A stretch of 64,000 nt of DNA from Comamonadaceae bacterium (GTDB lineage Bacteria > Pseudomonadota > Gammaproteobacteria > Burkholderiales > Burkholderiaceae_C). The DNA lies in NCBI GenBank assembly GCA_027488255.1, contig JAIYBZ010000037.1, forward strand, positions 1 through 64,000. Reading direction: 5' to 3'. Under the pieces are notes generated by a model. It saw only the letters and a list, made by a program, of their open reading frames with translations. It searched no databases and had not been told where the DNA came from. Position 1 is the stretch's first letter. Each line of letters opens with the position of its first letter. Shown here in pieces: positions 28,243 through 37,609 of this stretch. Made by a program: the position numbers and the translations under genes.

Positions 28243-29076
28243 GTGACCTCCCCTCGCCTTGGCCATTTCAGCTTTTGGCTGTCACTGCCCCAGCTGATCA
28301 CGTGGGGCAGCGTGTTTTACACCTTCTCTTTGCTGATGACGCCTTTGGAGGCCGAGTTGGGCATGAGCCGCGCCCAGTCTTCACTGGCCTTCAGCTTGGC
28401 CTTGCTGGCCGAAGGAGCGATGGCCTATGCGGTGGGACGCTGGATTGATGCCGGGCACGAGCGCCGCGTCATGGCCTTGGGCTCTCTGTGGGTGGGCTTG
28501 GGTTTGTGGGGGCACAGCGAGGTGCGCAGCCTTGCCGGGTTTTATGCCGCTTGGATTTGGCCGGGCATGGGCATGGCCGCCACCCTGTACACCCCGGCTT
28601 TTGCCGTGGTGACACGCCGGTTTCCCATGGACTTTCGGCGCGCCATCATCACGATCACTTTTTTAGGGGGCTTGGCCAGCACGGTTTTTATTCCGCTTTT
28701 TTCTTGGTGCATGGCGCAATGGGGTTGGCGGCAGGCCCTGTGGCTCTTGGCCGCCTTGCAGTGGGGCGTGTGTTGGCCCTTGCACCATTGGCTTTTGAAA
28801 GACGCGCCCCAACCCGGCGACCTGAGCCGCATTGCCCCTTTGCCAAACACCGCGCTGGCGCCTCCCCGCACGCTGCAGGCACACCTGCGGAACAGCCCGT
28901 TTTGGTTGCTGGCCCTGTTCATGGTGCTGATGATGGCGGTCACCCCGGCCTTGCCCGCCCACATGATTGCTTTGCTGCAAGAGTCGGGCCTTTCCCCGCT
29001 TTGGGTGATCGCCATTCCGGCGGCCATTGGGGCTTTGTGGGTGGCGCAAAATCAAGCCCTCAAGGCGGGCACTTGA
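28243..29076 (+). pseudogene. MFS transporter, C-terminally truncated
   Basis: About 277 residues of an MFS protein. It has an N-terminal bundle (LITWGSVFYTFSLLMTPLEAELGMSR; MYTPAF-like segment TLYTPAFAVVTRRFP), the central loop and roughly the first two helices of the second bundle. It then ends GALWVAQNQALKAGT, where normal members continue for about 100 residues and four helices. No continuation is found in the other frames, so a deletion rather than a simple frameshift is likely. The start is uncertain: GTG 28243 with AAAGAG upstream is preferred over a TTG at 28177. Probably non-functional. Confidence 0.6.
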
Positions 29077-29208
29077 ACGCAGTGGACGGCGTGGCAATGC
29101 CCCCTTCATGTATAAATCTCGCATGCACAATTCTCTCTTGCAGCAATCACCCCCCATGGCCGAACTCGCCACTTTGTACGCTGACCTGCAAACCCCCGGG
29201 ACACCTTG

Positions 29209-31575
29209 ATGAAACCCTCAGCTCACCCCGTATTGCGCGACTTGGTGCTGGTCGGCGGCGGCCACAGCCATGTGGGCGTGTTGCGCAGGTTCGCCATGAA
29301 CCCCGAGCCCGGCTTGCGCATCACTGTGATCTGCACCGACATCGAAACGCCTTATTCCGGCATGTTGCCCGGCTACATCTCAGGCCATTACAGCTTTGAA
29401 GAAGTGCACATCGATCTGGGGCGTTTGTGTGCCTTTATGGGCGCGCGCCTGATCCACGATGCCGTGATCGGCCTTGACCGCAAAAACCAAAAAGTCATTT
29501 GCCGCGACAGACAAGGGGTCGCCTATGACCTGCTGTCGATCAACATCGGCTCTACCCCGCAAGTCCAACAAATAGAAGGCGCCCAGGCGCTGGCAATCCC
29601 CGTCAAACCGATTGCGCAGTTCAACCAACGCTGGCTGGCCTTGCTGGACAAAGCCCGCCACTGGCCCAGCCACCGGGGTCGCATGACCATTGCTGTGGTG
29701 GGCGGTGGTGCCGGCGGCGTCGAGCTGTTGCTGTCCATGCAATACCGTTTGCGCAACGAATTCAAAGCCCTGGGGCGCAGCCGCGAAGACCTGAAGTTTG
29801 TGCTGGTGACCGCGGGCGAAACCATTTTGCCCACGCACAACGCGCGGGTTCGGGCGCGATTCAGCAAAGTGCTGGAAGAACGCAACGTCGATGTGCACAC
29901 CCACGCCGAAGTGGTGCAGGTGTCGCCTGGCTGTTTACACACCCGCGATGGCCGCACTTTTGATGCCGATGAAACCATGTGGGTCACACAGGCCGGAGGG
30001 CCAGCGTGGTTGCAAAGCACCGGCTTGGCGCTCGATCCGCAAGGCTTTATTTTGGTCAACGCGCAATTGCAATCGGTGAACGACCCCTTGGTGTTTGCGG
30101 CCGGCGACATTGCCTCTTACCTCAGCCGACCGCTGGAAAAAGCGGGCGTCTTCGCGGTGCGCATGGGCAAGCCTTTGGCCGCCAATTTGCGCCGCAGTTT
30201 GCGAGGCCAAAAATTATTGACCTACCGCCCGCAACGCCAATGGCTCGCCTTGATCTCCACCGGCAACCGTTTTGCAGTGGGCTCACGCGGCCCCATTGGT
30301 TTTGCAGGTGAATGGGTGTGGCGCTGGAAAGACCACATCGACCGCCGTTTCATGCAGCGCTTCAACGGCTTGCCCGACACCGCTCTAGAGCCCGGCTTGC
30401 ATCAAGTGCTGCCCGCCCTCAGGCAGACGGCTCGTGCGCTGGGGCACTCCTTCAATCGCCTCAAGGCCCCCGGTACTGCGGCTGCAAGCCCGATGGCCTT
30501 GACCCCCGATGAGACCTTGCAGGCCCTTTCGGCGCTGGCCATGCGCTGCGGCGGCTGCGGCGCCAAAGTGGGCGCGACCGTATTGTCACGCGCACTCGCT
30601 CAGTTGAAACCTTTGGACAAAGCGGATGTGTTGATCGGGCTCCAGTCCCCCGACGATGCCGCCGTGGTGCGCGTGCCTCCGGGCAAGGCGTTGGTGCAGA
30701 GCGTCGACTTTTTCAGAGCCTTCATTGACGACCCTTATCTGTTGGGCAAAATCGCCGCCCACCACGCTTTGGGAGATATTTTCGCCATGGGTGCCGAGGC
30801 CCAAACCGCCATGGCCGTGACCACCGTGCCGCCAGGGCTGGAAAGCAAAGTCGAGGACGAATTGATCCAAATGATGGCCGGTGCGATCGAAGTGCTCAAT
30901 GCCGCCGGCTGCGCCTTGGTGGGTGGCCACAGCGGTGAAGGCCAAGAACTGGCGCTGGGTTTTGCCATCAACGGCCTCATCAACGAAGACATGCAAGGGC
31001 TCATGCGCAAACAAGGCATGAAGCCGGGCGATGTGTTGGTGCTGACCAAAGCCATTGGCACCGGCACCCTGTTTGCGGCCCATGCCCGTTTTGCGGCCAA
31101 GGGCCGCTGGATCGATGGTGCTTTGCAGTCGATGTTGCAGTCCAACCAATCGGGCGCGCACATCTTGCGCGCGCACGGCGTGACGGCTTGCACCGACGTG
31201 ACGGGCTTTGGCTTGCTGGGCCATTTGACAGAGATGACGCGCCCCTCTGGCGTCGATGTGGAGTTGCACATGAGCGCCTTGCCCCTGCTGGAGGGCACGG
31301 TCGAGTGCGTGCGGGCGGGCATGGTGAGTTCTTTGCAAGCCGCCAATGTGCGCTTGCGCCGCGCCCTGCGCAATGCCGACGAATTCATCAACGATGCGCG
31401 CTACCCGCTGCTTTTTGATCCACAAACCTCGGGCGGTTTGTTGGCCAGCGTCCCAGCGGAGCAAGCCGCCAACTGCTTACAAGCCTTGCACGCCGCCGGA
31501 TATCTGCAAGCCTGCGTCATTGGGCGCGTCACGGCGCAAGGCGAGTCGGTGGAACCGGTGTTGCTGAAAACTTGA
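29209..31575 (+). CDS. selD: fused NAD(P)/FAD oxidoreductase - selenide, water dikinase (SelD)
   Basis: A 788-residue two-domain protein. Residues 1 to about 390 form a pyridine-nucleotide-disulfide-type flavoprotein (LVLVGGGHSHVGVLRRF for FAD; AVVGGGAGGVELLLSM for the second nucleotide; FAAGDIASY), the domain known to occur N-terminal to SelD. Residues about 435-788 are SelD, which makes selenophosphate from selenide and ATP. The catalytic residue is Cys450 in CGGCGAKVG (Cys, not Sec; Ala replaces the second Cys of E. coli SelD), with Lys453, DDAAVV, ALGDIFAMG, GGHSGEG and DPQTSGGLL. ATG 29209 is used rather than the TTG just before. No selA/B/C or mnmH in the window. Confidence 0.92.
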   Translation: MKPSAHPVLRDLVLVGGGHSHVGVLRRFAMNPEPGLRITVICTDIETPYSGMLPGYISGHYSFEEVHIDLGRLCAFMGARLIHDAVIGLDRKNQKVICRDRQGVAYDLLSINIGSTPQVQQIEGAQALAIPVKPIAQFNQRWLALLDKARHWPSHRGRMTIAVVGGGAGGVELLLSMQYRLRNEFKALGRSREDLKFVLVTAGETILPTHNARVRARFSKVLEERNVDVHTHAEVVQVSPGCLHTRDGRTFDADETMWVTQAGGPAWLQSTGLALDPQGFILVNAQLQSVNDPLVFAAGDIASYLSRPLEKAGVFAVRMGKPLAANLRRSLRGQKLLTYRPQRQWLALISTGNRFAVGSRGPIGFAGEWVWRWKDHIDRRFMQRFNGLPDTALEPGLHQVLPALRQTARALGHSFNRLKAPGTAAASPMALTPDETLQALSALAMRCGGCGAKVGATVLSRALAQLKPLDKADVLIGLQSPDDAAVVRVPPGKALVQSVDFFRAFIDDPYLLGKIAAHHALGDIFAMGAEAQTAMAVTTVPPGLESKVEDELIQMMAGAIEVLNAAGCALVGGHSGEGQELALGFAINGLINEDMQGLMRKQGMKPGDVLVLTKAIGTGTLFAAHARFAAKGRWIDGALQSMLQSNQSGAHILRAHGVTACTDVTGFGLLGHLTEMTRPSGVDVELHMSALPLLEGTVECVRAGMVSSLQAANVRLRRALRNADEFINDARYPLLFDPQTSGGLLASVPAEQAANCLQALHAAGYLQACVIGRVTAQGESVEPVLLKT

Positions 31576-31584
31576 TCTGGCCCT

Positions 31585-31610
31585 CAGGGTTCAGGGTTCA
31601 GGGTTCAGGG
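31585..31610. repeat. heptanucleotide tandem repeat CAGGGTT x3.7
   Basis: Three full CAGGGTT units plus CAGGG, the same unit as the array at 2437-2471. It spans the stop codon and last residues (GPEP) of the DUF3047 gene. Confidence 0.85.
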
Positions 31611-32383
31611 CCGCCATTGGGCCTCCACTGCACCGACTGGACCCAGCCCACACTGCGTGCCCCGGTGTTGTCGCTGTCGGCCCCAATCAACACGGCACGC
31701 ACGGAGGGTGGTTCTGCACCTGGGGACCATTCGTCGGCAAACAGGCGCGCAAAATCTTGGGCCACGTCACGCGCTTCAGACTGCCATTGCCCCAAAGGGC
31801 TGCCCAGACCTTGCAGGCTGATGAACCGCACACGCCGTGAATAAGGGTTGGCGCCTTGCAGACCCGCCGCTTGGGCGCTGTCCCAAACATAACAAACGGT
31901 GGCGGCAGGCAAGTCTTCGCCACTCACGCGGCTCGCCAAACGCAGCACCGTCCGCTCGACAAAAGGCACGCGGTCCAAGGCATGCTCAAACAGCACGCAG
32001 ACCTTGAGTGCGGCATCGTCACCATTTTTGCTGAGCAGATCAGGCACGCGGTGCCCTCCAGTGAGCGGCAAGTCCAGAAGCCAGCGCCATTGCAATTTGG
32101 TTGGCTTGACTTGGGGCAAGTCGTGCACCCAGGTGCCATACGAAGACGCGGTGCTGACCTTCAGCGCGCGCTCTCCTTGGTGTGTGGCCCACTCAAAGCG
32201 CGTCACGGGGATAGCCGCTTTGGATGGGGGAAGCCCGACAAAACGCCATGTTGTGGGGGCTCCGGCGTGAGGTGGCGACAAGGGAGACAGCGGCGACGGG
32301 GGCGACAACTCTTGTGCGGCAATCGCGGTAGCGCCCAAGCTAAATGCCGCCAGCAACCATGCGCTTCGAAGAATGCCGGTCAT
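31598..32383 (-). CDS. DUF3047 family exported protein
   Basis: A 261-residue protein with a signal peptide (MTGILRSAWLLAAFSLGATA, cut after about residue 23), then a short Ser/Pro repeat (SPPSPLSPLSPP) and a beta-rich domain matching DUF3047 (LQWRWLLDLPLTGGHRVPDL, ALKVCVLFE, TVCYVWDS, RVRFISLQGL, DEWSPGAEPPSVRAVLIGADSDNT). It is likely periplasmic and lectin-like in fold; function unknown. ATG 32383 overlaps the upstream flavoprotein stop (TGATG), so it is coupled to that gene. Its 3' end lies in a heptamer repeat. Confidence 0.75.
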   Translation of the reverse strand: MTGILRSAWLLAAFSLGATAIAAQELSPPSPLSPLSPPHAGAPTTWRFVGLPPSKAAIPVTRFEWATHQGERALKVSTASSYGTWVHDLPQVKPTKLQWRWLLDLPLTGGHRVPDLLSKNGDDAALKVCVLFEHALDRVPFVERTVLRLASRVSGEDLPAATVCYVWDSAQAAGLQGANPYSRRVRFISLQGLGSPLGQWQSEARDVAQDFARLFADEWSPGAEPPSVRAVLIGADSDNTGARSVGWVQSVQWRPNGGPEP

Positions 32384-34542
32384 CCGCGACGCCACGCGTG
32401 GTAGTTTTCAAGCCAGGCCAGCACTTTTTTCGGCGCATGGGCACGCTTCCATTCACCCGCCACATATTTGTTGGCCTCGGCCATGGTGGGGTAAAGGTGC
32501 ACGGTGCCCAAAATTTTGTTCAAGCCCAAGCCGTGCTTCATGGCCAAGACAAACTCGGCCAACATATCCGACGCATGGGCCCCCACCACCGTGACCCCCA
32601 AGATTCGGTCTTTGCCGGGCACCGTCAAGACCTTCACAAAACCATGGGCCTCGCTGTCGGCTATGGCGCGGTCCAGATCATCGATGCCATAACGGGTGAC
32701 TTCATAAGCCACCCCTTGCGACAAGGCTTCTTGTTCATTCAAGCCCACACGGGCCACCTCGGGGTCGATGAAGGTGGCCGATGGGATGGCGCGGTAATCG
32801 ACCTTGAATGATTTGACCTCGCCAAACAAAGCATTCACCGCCGCGTACCACGCTTGGTGCGCCGCGGTGTGGGTGAACTGGTAAGGCCCGGCAACATCGC
32901 CTGCGGCATAAATGTGGGGGTACAACGTTTGCAAATAGTCATTGGTCTGCACCGTGTGTTGCGTCGGCAAGCCGATGTCTTCGAGGCCATAGCCTTGCAA
33001 ACGCGCCTCACGTCCTACAGCGCACACCAAAACATCAAACGCCAACTCGACTTCTTGGCCCTGCACATGGGCGACCAAGATTTTTTCCGCGCCCCGGCGC
33101 TCACAACGCAGCACTTGGTGCCCCGTCAACACTTGCACGCCGTCGGCTTGCAAAGTGTTGCGCACCCACGAAGAAACCTCTTCGTCCTCGCGCGCCATCA
33201 GACGATCGCCTTTTTCCACTTGCGTCACTTGGGCCCCCAAGCGGGCAAAGCATTGGGACAGCTCGCAGCCGATCGGGCCGCCCCCCAACACCAGCATGCG
33301 CTGTGGAATTTCATCGCACTGGGCCAAGGCGTCCCACAGCGTGTCGCTGGTGACAAAGCCCACCTCGTGCAAGCCAGGAATAGGCGGCACCACCGGGCGC
33401 GCACCCGCCGCAATGACGATGCTGCGCGCGCTCAGGCGTTGCACCTGACCGTTGTGCAAACTGACCTCAACAGTCCAAGGATTGATCAACTTGGCGGTGC
33501 CCTGCAAGACCTCAACGCCCAAAGCGGTGTAGCGCTCAACGCTGTCGTGCGGCGCCACCGCCGCGATGATGTTGTTCACGCGCTGCATCACCGCTTTGAA
33601 ACTGAAGTGGGGCAGCGTGTCGCGCAAACCATACTGCCCGGCGTGGCGCATCTGGTGCGCCAACTTGGCGCTTTTGATCAAGGCCTTGCTGGGAACGCAA
33701 CCGGTGTTCAAGCAATCACCGCCCATTTTGTGCGCTTCGATCAAGGTCACTTTGGCTTTCACGGCGGCCGCAATGTATGCCGTGACCAGCCCAGCGGCAC
33801 CTGCGCCAATGACGATGAGATTGCGGTCAAACTGGGTAGGCCGCACGCTGGCCCATCGGGCATAGACCTTGCGCTTTTGCAAGGCGTGCACCGCTCGCCT
33901 TGCCAACAAGGGAAAAACACTCAACAACAGCAAACTGCCCAACAGCATGGGGCTGAAGATGCCTTGCGCCGAATCAAGCTGGGCCAATTGGGTGCCCGCA
34001 TTCACCACCACCGCCGTGCCGGCCAACATGCCCACTTGGCTGACCCAGTAGTAGGTCCAAGTTTTCATGCGGGTGAGGCCCATCAAGAGGTTGATCAAGA
34101 AAAACGGCACCACAGGCATCAAACGCAAAGTCAACAAGTAATAAGCGCCTTCTTTGTCGACCCCCGCTTGGATCTCGGCAAGGCGCTCACCCCAACGCGA
34201 TTCCACCCAGTCACGCAACAAAAACCGCGAGACCCAAAAAGCCAGCGTAGCCCCCAAGGTCGAGGCAAAGGACACGATCAACAAGCCCCAGCCAAAGCCA
34301 AACACCGCACCCCCCGCCAAGGTGATGATGAGCGCGCCCGGCACCGACAAAGCGGTGGCCAGCACATAGCCCGCAAAGTACAGCGCGGCCGCAGTCAGTG
34401 GTTGCTGCAGGCGCCAAGCGGTCAATTCGGCTTGGTGCGCCTTGAGTTGCTCAAAGCCAATGAATCGCCCCAGATCAAGCGACCACAACACGCCGAAGGA
34501 CAGTGCCAACAACAGCGCTACAAAAACTTGACGTTGACGCAT
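32380..34542 (-). CDS. VTT-domain membrane protein fused to FAD-dependent disulfide reductase
   Basis: A 720-residue fusion. Residues 1 to about 235 form a TVP38/TMEM64 (VTT, DedA-like) membrane domain with ALSVPGALIITLAGGAVFGFG and RLMPVVPFFLINLLMGLTRM. Residues about 240-720 form a mercuric-reductase/lipoamide-dehydrogenase-like flavoprotein: FAD motif VIGAGAAGLVTAY, redox pair GGDCLNTGCVPSK, second nucleotide site VLGGGPIGCELSQ, AAGDV and a C-terminal dimerisation domain (HLYPTMAEANKYVA). The HgR C-terminal Cys pair is missing, so mercury reduction is unlikely. Its membrane attachment suggests redox work on a lipid or quinone. Confidence 0.9.
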   Translation of the reverse strand: MRQRQVFVALLLALSFGVLWSLDLGRFIGFEQLKAHQAELTAWRLQQPLTAAALYFAGYVLATALSVPGALIITLAGGAVFGFGWGLLIVSFASTLGATLAFWVSRFLLRDWVESRWGERLAEIQAGVDKEGAYYLLTLRLMPVVPFFLINLLMGLTRMKTWTYYWVSQVGMLAGTAVVVNAGTQLAQLDSAQGIFSPMLLGSLLLLSVFPLLARRAVHALQKRKVYARWASVRPTQFDRNLIVIGAGAAGLVTAYIAAAVKAKVTLIEAHKMGGDCLNTGCVPSKALIKSAKLAHQMRHAGQYGLRDTLPHFSFKAVMQRVNNIIAAVAPHDSVERYTALGVEVLQGTAKLINPWTVEVSLHNGQVQRLSARSIVIAAGARPVVPPIPGLHEVGFVTSDTLWDALAQCDEIPQRMLVLGGGPIGCELSQCFARLGAQVTQVEKGDRLMAREDEEVSSWVRNTLQADGVQVLTGHQVLRCERRGAEKILVAHVQGQEVELAFDVLVCAVGREARLQGYGLEDIGLPTQHTVQTNDYLQTLYPHIYAAGDVAGPYQFTHTAAHQAWYAAVNALFGEVKSFKVDYRAIPSATFIDPEVARVGLNEQEALSQGVAYEVTRYGIDDLDRAIADSEAHGFVKVLTVPGKDRILGVTVVGAHASDMLAEFVLAMKHGLGLNKILGTVHLYPTMAEANKYVAGEWKRAHAPKKVLAWLENYHAWRRG

Positions 34543-34600
34543 ACATCTCCCGTGGGGTGCCAGCGGCCGAAACGGGCTCTCGCTGACCGTCGCTTATTCA

Positions 34601-34675
34601 CGTTCATCCGAATCACACTTTTCCGTCTCACATTCTTCCGTCTCACGATCATCCGTCTCACGTTCATCGGATGAC
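34601..34675. repeat. 15-bp imperfect tandem repeat, five copies
   Basis: Five 15-bp units in register; the three central ones (34616-34660) all end CCGTCTCA. The array fills about half of the 142-bp gap between the CDP-alcohol phosphotransferase and the VTT fusion gene. It does not code for anything credible and could serve as a spacer or binding array. Confidence 0.8.
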
Positions 34676-34684
34676 TCGCGTCTC

Positions 34685-35311
34685 TTAACGTTCAGTTGAA
34701 GGCAAAGCTTTCAGCTTTTGATAGCCCCACACCACGCGCAGCACGGTGGTGATGGCGCACAAAACTGAAAAGCCATAAGCCAGTATCGCAAAGTGTTGCG
34801 GCCACCAACACATGGCCACAAAAACCGCAAGGGTCTCCGTGGCCTCGGTCAGGCCCCCTAAAAAATAAAAGCTTTTGCCCGGCATTGCGGTATCGCTCAA
34901 TTGCCGTTTTTCAGCCAACACGGCAAAGGCCAAAAAGCTGCTGCCTGTGCCGACAAAACTGGCCAACAGCACCGCTGCGGGCAAGGCGTTGGCGACGGGG
35001 TCGGCCACGGCAAAAGCCAAGGGAATGGCCGCATAAAACAAAAAGTCGAGCGCGATGTCCAAAAAGCCGCCGGCATCGGTGGGGCGCGTCAGTCTGGCCA
35101 AAGCACCGTCTAAACCATCGAGCCATCGCGACGCCAACAACAAGCCCAAACCCCAAGCCCAAGATTGATGGGCAATCGCCACCGCAGCGGCCATGCCCAA
35201 GACAAAGCCCAAGGCCGTGATGACATCGGCACCCAAGCCCAAACGCAGCAGCACACGGCTGTTGGCTTGCAAGACAGGCTGCAAAATTTTTTGTACCGCC
35301 CGGTCAAGCAT
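34685..35311 (-). CDS. ynjF: CDP-alcohol phosphatidyltransferase family protein (YnjF-like)
   Basis: A 208-residue membrane enzyme with the family signature DG-x2-AR-x8-G-x3-D-x3-D, seen as DGALARLTRPTDAGGFLDIALD within residues about 65-90, and six hydrophobic helices. Such enzymes transfer a phosphatidyl group from CDP-diacylglycerol to an alcohol. Length and neighbourhood match E. coli YnjF, whose acceptor is unknown. It overlaps the ATPase gene by 8 bp, so it belongs to the ABC transporter operon. Confidence 0.82.
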   Translation of the reverse strand: MLDRAVQKILQPVLQANSRVLLRLGLGADVITALGFVLGMAAAVAIAHQSWAWGLGLLLASRWLDGLDGALARLTRPTDAGGFLDIALDFLFYAAIPLAFAVADPVANALPAAVLLASFVGTGSSFLAFAVLAEKRQLSDTAMPGKSFYFLGGLTEATETLAVFVAMCWWPQHFAILAYGFSVLCAITTVLRVVWGYQKLKALPSTER

Positions 35312-35984
35312 GTCCCGCTCCTGAAACTAAAGGCGCTGGCAGATGCACCACCCGTTCAGCGTCGGCAATGTCTTGCGGATCGTGCGTGACCAAGACCACC
35401 GGAATGTGGCGCTCGCGCACATGGGCAAACACCCAAGGTCGCAGCTGCGCCCGCAAGGTCGCATCTAACTTTGAAAACGGTTCATCCAAAAGCAAGGCCT
35501 GTGGCTTGGCCAGCAAGGCGCGCATCAGCGCCACTCTGGCGCGCTGCCCGCCCGACAAAGTCGACGGGTCGCGCGGCCCCATGCCCGCCAGATCGGCCTC
35601 TTGCAAAGCCAGCTGCACTTGCGCCTGCCGCTCAGCCGAGCGCAAGTTGCGCGGCACCGCAAAGAGCAGGTTTTCTGCCACGCTCATGTGGGGAAACAAA
35701 AGCGCGTCTTGAAAGACCAGACCAATGCCCCGCTGGTGGGTGGCTTGTTGCGTGAGATCGCGCGGGCCCAGTTGCACACGGCCGCTGAACTGCAGGGGCG
35801 ACAAGCCTTCTGAGACATTGCCCAAAGTGCCCGCAATGGCGGCCAAGATCGCGCTTTTTCCACAACCGCTGGGGCCCATGAGCGTCAAAATTTCTCCTGC
35901 CGGAACCTGCAGGCGCAAGCCCTGCACCAGCGCATGGTGGGCGGTCCCCAAGCGGTCAATGTCAACTAGTAATGCGTGGTTCAT
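35304..35984 (-). CDS. ynjD: ABC transporter ATP-binding protein (YnjD-like)
   Basis: A 226-residue ABC ATPase with Walker A GPSGCGKS (followed by Ala where Thr is usual), Q-loop LVFQDALLFPHM, signature LSGGQRARVAL, Walker B ALLLDEPFSKLD and H-loop VVLVTHD. It resembles the ThiQ/PotA type and fits E. coli YnjD in size. Stop and start overlaps of 4 bp with the permease and 8 bp with the phosphotransferase show one transcript. Confidence 0.85.
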   Translation of the reverse strand: MNHALLVDIDRLGTAHHALVQGLRLQVPAGEILTLMGPSGCGKSAILAAIAGTLGNVSEGLSPLQFSGRVQLGPRDLTQQATHQRGIGLVFQDALLFPHMSVAENLLFAVPRNLRSAERQAQVQLALQEADLAGMGPRDPSTLSGGQRARVALMRALLAKPQALLLDEPFSKLDATLRAQLRPWVFAHVRERHIPVVLVTHDPQDIADAERVVHLPAPLVSGAGHA

Positions 35985-37609
35985 GCGGCGATTTTTTCAA
36001 ATGAACGTGGGCGCCCGAAGGCGCTGGCCCATGCAAACGCCAGCAGCGGCAACACCATTTGCAGCACCGCGTAGGCGCTCATCAACGAGCGCTGGCCCCC
36101 CGAGGCGAGCGTGACAGCTTCGGTGGTGACGGTGGCAAAGCGGCCCGCCCCAACAAACAGCGTGGGCAAATACTGCGCCACACTGACGGCAAATGCAACG
36201 GCCCAAGCCGAAGCGATGGCGCGCCGAAGCAACGGCCATTTGATGCTCAGCAAATACCGCCAACGTCCCTGCCCTAAGCTGGCCACCACAGCAGATTGGC
36301 GGGGGTCGACCGCGCCATATGCGGGCTCTAACGCCAGCAAGGTGTAGGGCAACACCATCACCCCATGCGCGATCAACAACCCCAACCACTGGCCCTCCAG
36401 CCGCCATTGCAAGGCCACACTGTAAAGACCGACCACCCACAAAATGGCGGGCAACATCAAGGGCAACAACCACCAAGGTCGCAACGCGCGTTGCCAACGC
36501 AAAGGCGCCCATTCCAGCCACGCCATCGACCAGCACACACCCACGCTGGCCGAGACCAGTGCCAAAACCAGCGTGCGCCAAACCGTGCTGCCGCTGGCCC
36601 AGACTTGCGACCATGCATCGAATGTCCAGGCCGAGGGCCACAACTGCGGAAACGGCCAAACCCCAATGACGCTGCCCAAGGCCAAGGCCAGCCAAATGGC
36701 CCCATAGGCCGGAGTAAAAATCCAGCCCAGCCCGCCCGCCCAGATGCCCTCTTTGGACACCTTGTCATTGAGCCCCAGCCGAGTGGTTTGAAAGACAGCC
36801 ATGGCCCTGAAGGCGGCGAGCCCGCACATGCCCAAGCCCAGCACCGTGAGCGTCAGCGCACCAGCGGCAGCGGCGCCCTGCGCTTGCATCGCCACATCGG
36901 CATCGGCCAACCATTGCCATGTCAACACCGCCAAGGTGGGCGGCGCGGCTGGGCCCACGATCAAAGCCATGTCGACCACCGTCAAGCCATAGGCCAACAC
37001 CGCCAACAAAGGCCAACGCAAAAGGGGCGCCCACTGTGGCCACACCCCTTGGGCAAAGGCCTGCTGCGGGCTGTGGCCGAGTGTTTGCGCCAAAGCAAAT
37101 TCAGCCTGCCAGCGGCGACGCACATCTTCGCGCTGCAGCTGGGTGGCCGCCACCCACAGCAAAAATGGCACCTCTTTCAACCACAGCGCCACGATCAGGC
37201 CCAGTCCCCAAGGGTCTTGTGTCGTGGCCCAAGGTGGGGGTGACTCAAAGCCCGTCAGGCCCGGCGACACCATGCGCAAGGCCCAGCCACTGGGCGACAA
37301 GCACAATACCAGACCGATGGCCAGCGCCACGTGTGGCGTGGCCAACCAAGCCGGCAAGCGATCCACCCAGCGCATCAGGGTTTGGCGAATGAAGCCTCTG
37401 GCAAGCAGATGGGCCACGGTGTACCAAGTCAGCAACGTCGAGGCCAGTCCGGTCCACAGGGTCAAGCCCCAAGCGCGTGTGGTTTGGGGGTCGCTCCAAA
37501 ATGCTTGCCAAGCCGATGCGTCCAGCATCTGCGACACGGCAGCCTGCAGCGCCAAGGCCAGTGGCAGTCCCGCCAGCAAGGCCAACAAGCCGGGCCAAGC
37601 CCAGCTCAT
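35981..37609 (-). CDS. ynjC: ABC transporter permease, two-domain (YnjC-like)
   Basis: A 542-residue permease with about twelve helices and two inner-membrane transport domains, as in ThiP and E. coli YnjC. The EAA-like loops fit ATPase contact: the first around LAQTLGHSPQQAFAQGVWPQ, the second around VVASLGQGRWRYLLSIKWPL. ATG 37609 forms an ATGA overlap with the binding-protein stop; the longer frame from 37654 is rejected for that reason. Substrate unknown. Confidence 0.85.
   Translation of the reverse strand: MSWAWPGLLALLAGLPLALALQAAVSQMLDASAWQAFWSDPQTTRAWGLTLWTGLASTLLTWYTVAHLLARGFIRQTLMRWVDRLPAWLATPHVALAIGLVLCLSPSGWALRMVSPGLTGFESPPPWATTQDPWGLGLIVALWLKEVPFLLWVAATQLQREDVRRRWQAEFALAQTLGHSPQQAFAQGVWPQWAPLLRWPLLAVLAYGLTVVDMALIVGPAAPPTLAVLTWQWLADADVAMQAQGAAAAGALTLTVLGLGMCGLAAFRAMAVFQTTRLGLNDKVSKEGIWAGGLGWIFTPAYGAIWLALALGSVIGVWPFPQLWPSAWTFDAWSQVWASGSTVWRTLVLALVSASVGVCWSMAWLEWAPLRWQRALRPWWLLPLMLPAILWVVGLYSVALQWRLEGQWLGLLIAHGVMVLPYTLLALEPAYGAVDPRQSAVVASLGQGRWRYLLSIKWPLLRRAIASAWAVAFAVSVAQYLPTLFVGAGRFATVTTEAVTLASGGQRSLMSAYAVLQMVLPLLAFAWASAFGRPRSFEKIAA

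Noticed and set aside
32380-34542. Mercuric reductase (merA)
   Set aside because: The CxxxxC redox motif is present but the C-terminal vicinal Cys pair of MerA is absent, there is no MerT/P/R nearby, and a VTT membrane domain is fused instead.
32854-34674. 606-codon plus-strand open frame antisense to the VTT-flavoprotein fusion
   Set aside because: The opposite strand encodes a clear two-domain protein with intact motifs; the antisense product has no recognisable fold, and its end is simply the 15-bp repeat.
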